From positions 124,001 to 188,000 of the forward strand of contig MU839149.1 of NCBI GenBank assembly GCA_030685235.1: 64,000 nucleotides of DNA. The letters run 5' to 3'. Below are positions 60,706 through 64,000 of the stretch, one piece after another. How positions within the stretch are numbered: the first letter of the stretch is position 1; each line of letters opens with the position of its first letter. The DNA comes from Copromyces sp. CBS 386.78 (Eukaryota; Ascomycota; Sordariomycetes; Sordariales; Sordariaceae). Position numbers and translations under genes: made by a program. Under the pieces are notes generated by a model. The model ran no database searches. It had not been told where the DNA came from and worked only from the letters and a program-made list of their open reading frames with translations.

Positions 60706-63700
60706 ATGCCAGCCATCCTTGACGACCCCTCAGCCGCAACCATCTACCGCGTCTCTGGAGCGGAACCATATCCCGACCCTGCTCACCCTTCTTTCCCGCG
60801 CACCATCGCCCTTCGCCATGTGACTTTGCGGGATCGCACGACGGTGGCTACCGTTGTCCCCTTTGCCTCGCGCCATCAGGTGCCCGATTCCTTGCTTCAC
60901 TATCTCCATGATCAGTTCAACAACGAAATCGAGGGTGGTGACACCTATCCCATGACGGACCCCATGGAGTTCGACAAGTTCGCCGACTACTGGTTCCAGA
61001 ACTTTGCTGGCGTCATGCTTCTCGGTCAGATCGAGCGCCTCGAGGAGATTGTCGACAACCAGAACTGGCCGACAGAGTGTCTGGGCACCTTCTACATCAA
61101 GCCCAACTACCCTGGTCGCAGCAGCCACATCTGCAATGCCGGTTTCATTGTGACGGATACCTCCCGTAACCGTGGTGTCGGTCGACTCATGGGTGAGACC
61201 TACCTGGACTGGGCACCCAAGCTGGGCTACACGTACTCGGTCTTCAATCTCGTGTACGAGACCAACGTGGCGTCGGTCAAGATCTGGGACGGCTTGGGCT
61301 TCAAGCGCATCGGCCGTGTCAAGGGGGCCGGCAACCTCAAGAGTCACCCGGGCTCTCTGGTGGACGCCATCATCTTTGGCCGGGACCTGGGCGACGCCGA
61401 AGGTAACGAAGAACTTGTGAGTGAAGAGCGTTTCGACAAGATCAGGTTCTACCTCAAGCACAGCCGCTATCCTAACGGGGCTGACCGAGCCGAGAAAAGC
61501 AGGCTGCGTAGCGCCGCGACCCACTACAGGCTACTCGACGGTGACATCCTCATGCTCAAGGACAGGGAGGTCATCTCAGACCCGCGCCGCCAGTACGACA
61601 TTGCGAGAGAGGTACACAACCAGTCGCACGCGGGCATCAACAGAACCACGGCTACCATTACGGAGCGCTACCACTGGAGTCGCATTAAGGAGACGGTCTC
61701 GGATGTTATTAGAAACTGTTCCGAATGCAAAGAACTGGGAAAGTCTTCATTGCCATCCACGTCCCAAGCTCAGCAGCAGCAGCAGCAGCTCCAGCCCCCA
61801 TTGTCCAATATCATGTCGCCCCCAGTGTCTAATATCATGACTACAACGTCCACCGGTATAAAGCGTCCGATGCTCAGCCCACCCATTGATGCCAGCAGCT
61901 CCAAGCGACCAACAACCACCCCATCTCCTGGTTTTGTTACGGCTGGTGATACTGTTACCATCAGTGATCAGTCCAGACCGCTCCCTATACCTGCCTTGCC
62001 GCCCGAGCCACCATCTCATATAGATCCCCATGCTGCCTCATCGCATCACTATAACCAGAGCCATCCGCATTTTACTGATGCCAGCGGTCACCAAATCTCC
62101 ATCTTGACGTCCCCTTCCCCCGGTCCTCCCATGCAGGTAACCCCTGTTACAACAACGAACCTAGCCACCGTTCAGCATAACCCCTTTGCTCGTCACACAC
62201 AGGCGCATGAAAGTCCGATGCTACCATATCATCCTTCCCCTCCTTCTCCTCCGCATCATCACCATCACTATCCACCTCCTTATCCTTCCCACTCGCATCA
62301 TGAACGGCAACATCAGTCTGAACCAGCACCTTCTCAACACCACCAGCCTCATCACCCGCACGTCTTCTTGCCCCCTCTTATCGATCCACAAATGATAAGC
62401 CAACCGGGCCCATCACCTGCGCGAAGAGCCACAGCCCATCACCGCACCTTAAGCAACCATGGACAAGTTCATAACGAGCAAGACTACACACAGCAGCATC
62501 CTCAGCCTCAGCCTCATCAACCATTTCACCATCGCCATCCTCTTCATCCGCCACCGCAGCAGATGCATACGCCGACAGTTCACAGCAGTAACAATCCACA
62601 ACATCAAATCCACCCTTCACAGCTGGACACCCCGACTGCACGCCACCCTCGACCTCACCCGTCCCATGGCGCTGGCGCTCAACATTATCCTCCAGAGACA
62701 ATGAGAACTCTTCCCATGGACGGTCATAATCACATTGTGCAGCAGCATGATGCCCCCCATCAGCAGTATCCACAGTACCAGTATGCGCCGCATCCGCAGC
62801 AGCATCATCCCCAGCAAATGCATCCTCATCCTCTGCAGCAGCCGCAGCAGCAGCAGCAGACTCAACAACATCAAAGCCCCGGGCCATTTCAAGACCAACC
62901 CCAGCAGCATTACGCCGGTGGAGCCTCATCTGCTTCCGAACCTGATCCGGATTCGGATACGTTCCAGGCTTTGTTGACTGTTGCGGGTACCGAGGCTGTT
63001 GGGATAGGGATGGGTAGGGGTGGCCATAACGAACGTAGCCATCCTCATGGACGTGTCGGTCACTATGATCCCATTCAGGAGAGTGGACCTGGGTCATCCG
63101 AAGGTGGGAGGGTGGATCACACACTTGGAGGTGAGAAACGGGGCGGGAGTAGTGGCGGTGGTGGACAAGCCGGGGAAGGGGCAAACTTGCATAGTAGTAG
63201 AGGTAGCGGTGGACATCCTGAACAAGCTGCTAGGCACGGAATGGGGCCAGAATTGCTGTCAGCAAGAGAAGATCATCGAATGGAGGAAGAAGACATGGCA
63301 GCGGCAGCGGAAGGCGATGAAGCGATTGATAAGGACTTGGATATGCTGATTGAAACGAGCAGTGAGGATGCGGACGACAAAGGTCAGGATGAGTATCAGG
63401 AGGCCACCGCAGCAAAGCCGCCAAGAAGATGTACGTCTGTGATGGAAAGCGTAAGAGAACAACAGTCGGGCGTCAGCGCCAGCACCAACGGCGATGTGGA
63501 CATGGCCACAGGCAGCACTCCGGGTTCACGTTTCACAAGCATCAACAACAGCGGCCGAAACCGCCACGGCCAGGGAGAAGCTGAAACAACAGGATCAGCT
63601 AGAGCCACCAGTACTTCTTCTACAAGTACATGGAACGCCATCAACAGCAGCCGGAGTAGAAGCACGCGCTCAGACGAGGAGGCGGCGGCGGCGGAAGAGC

Positions 63701-64000
63701 CAGAACGCGATGATAATGATATTGACATGGCTTTGAACGATGACCCGGAGGAGGCTGAGGAAGACAACCGGGTTCAGGGCCAGGACGACCAGGACCATCT
63801 GACATTACGCGGAGGCAATATGGATGTGGCGGAGGCGGAGGAGGTTTTGACAGACGGCCAGGGCCACCACGGCCAAGCGCAAGATCGGGATCACGATCAG
63901 GATTGGCAAGAAGGTGCCGACAACAATTACACTGATACCGATGCTCATAATCATGATGATCCTGATCAACACAATGTCGATCCGGATCCGGGTCCAGATC
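60706..64000 (+). CDS. Spt10-like GNAT protein with integrase-type HHCC zinc finger (partial, runs off right edge)
   Basis: The frame is open from ATG 60706 to the window end (1098 codons, no stop), and no intron is needed. Residues about 95-230 are a GNAT acetyltransferase fold with GFIVTDTSRNRGVGRLMG near 146-163, whose R-N-R-G-V-G part matches the acetyl-CoA loop. Residues 304-341 contain H-x3-H-x29-C-x2-C (H304, H308, C338, C341) in a segment with the TTATITERYHW pattern of retroelement integrase zinc fingers. Yeast Spt10 has the same two domains and binds histone gene promoters, so a histone-gene activator is the best inference. From residue 350 on, the protein is disordered: His/Pro/Gln-rich to about 770, then Gly-, Ser- and Asp/Glu-rich. 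Yeast Spt10 is about 640 residues, so the tail here is unusually long. Confidence 0.8.
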   Translation, partial: MPAILDDPSAATIYRVSGAEPYPDPAHPSFPRTIALRHVTLRDRTTVATVVPFASRHQVPDSLLHYLHDQFNNEIEGGDTYPMTDPMEFDKFADYWFQNFAGVMLLGQIERLEEIVDNQNWPTECLGTFYIKPNYPGRSSHICNAGFIVTDTSRNRGVGRLMGETYLDWAPKLGYTYSVFNLVYETNVASVKIWDGLGFKRIGRVKGAGNLKSHPGSLVDAIIFGRDLGDAEGNEELVSEERFDKIRFYLKHSRYPNGADRAEKSRLRSAATHYRLLDGDILMLKDREVISDPRRQYDIAREVHNQSHAGINRTTATITERYHWSRIKETVSDVIRNCSECKELGKSSLPSTSQAQQQQQQLQPPLSNIMSPPVSNIMTTTSTGIKRPMLSPPIDASSSKRPTTTPSPGFVTAGDTVTISDQSRPLPIPALPPEPPSHIDPHAASSHHYNQSHPHFTDASGHQISILTSPSPGPPMQVTPVTTTNLATVQHNPFARHTQAHESPMLPYHPSPPSPPHHHHHYPPPYPSHSHHERQHQSEPAPSQHHQPHHPHVFLPPLIDPQMISQPGPSPARRATAHHRTLSNHGQVHNEQDYTQQHPQPQPHQPFHHRHPLHPPPQQMHTPTVHSSNNPQHQIHPSQLDTPTARHPRPHPSHGAGAQHYPPETMRTLPMDGHNHIVQQHDAPHQQYPQYQYAPHPQQHHPQQMHPHPLQQPQQQQQTQQHQSPGPFQDQPQQHYAGGASSASEPDPDSDTFQALLTVAGTEAVGIGMGRGGHNERSHPHGRVGHYDPIQESGPGSSEGGRVDHTLGGEKRGGSSGGGGQAGEGANLHSSRGSGGHPEQAARHGMGPELLSAREDHRMEEEDMAAAAEGDEAIDKDLDMLIETSSEDADDKGQDEYQEATAAKPPRRCTSVMESVREQQSGVSASTNGDVDMATGSTPGSRFTSINNSGRNRHGQGEAETTGSARATSTSSTSTWNAINSSRSRSTRSDEEAAAAEEPERDDNDIDMALNDDPEEAEEDNRVQGQDDQDHLTLRGGNMDVAEAEEVLTDGQGHHGQAQDRDHDQDWQEGADNNYTDTDAHNHDDPDQHNVDPDPGPD

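Noticed and set aside
60730..61524. 264-codon open frame on the minus strand
   Set aside because: It is antisense to the GNAT domain of the Spt10-like gene; the plus-strand frame has a recognisable domain and stays open to the window end.

Overview
This looks like nuclear chromosomal DNA from a filamentous ascomycete, most likely Neurospora or a close Sordariaceae relative. The evidence is short introns (44-183 bp, one of 287 bp) with GTRNGT-like donors and CTRAC branch sites, long GC-rich coding exons, Gln/Ser/Pro/His-rich low-complexity tails, frequent TAGGTACCT-type intergenic motifs, and the gene set itself. Species was not tested by any search. Exon structures were worked out by hand from splice signals and reading phase.

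Layout. 0.3-5.4 kb: a divergent pair, a four-pass membrane protein (-) and a coiled-coil protein (+), neither recognised. 6.6-8.9 kb: a protein with a paired Cys/His motif and internal repeats, preceded by a diverged 120-bp tandem duplication. 10.5-12.0 kb: a secreted tyrosinase in five exons. 13.0-17.6 kb: a divergent pair, a predicted R-S-E type ADP-ribosyltransferase (-) and a protein joining a fungal STAND/HeLo-like N-terminal domain to ankyrin repeats (+). I regard this pair as the most intriguing part of the window. 18.6-20.0 kb: a Cys-cluster protein whose intron holds a long homopolymer. 21.5-23.1 kb: a GH18 chitinase with a MITE-like element just downstream. 23.5-25.3 kb: divergent ubiquitin-eS31 (S27a) and eS26 genes with a TTAGGG-type site between them. 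25.3-28.7 kb: gene-poor. 28.7-31.4 kb: a nuclear-looking basic protein and the COX20 assembly factor. 32.4-39.4 kb: the catalytic subunit of DNA polymerase epsilon, followed by homopolymers and a 10-N assembly gap. 42.3-45.4 kb: an MFS transporter with a very long disordered tail. 47.7-49.2 kb: a single-pass membrane protein. 53.3-55.5 kb: a four-CBS/PB1 tail-anchored protein. 56.3-57.7 kb: mitochondrial ribosomal protein uS2m. About 58.1 kb: a second MITE-like element. 60.7 kb to the right edge: an Spt10-like GNAT protein with an integrase-type HHCC zinc finger, cut off by the window end.

Most genes are unrelated housekeeping or accessory genes, as is normal in fungal chromosomes. Functional links are visible only in the divergent pairs: S27a/S26 (shared ribosomal-protein control) and, as inference, the ADP-ribosyltransferase with the STAND-like ankyrin protein, which could be an immunity, allorecognition or stress module. 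No RIP-degraded transposon, rRNA cluster, CRISPR array or convincing tRNA was seen.
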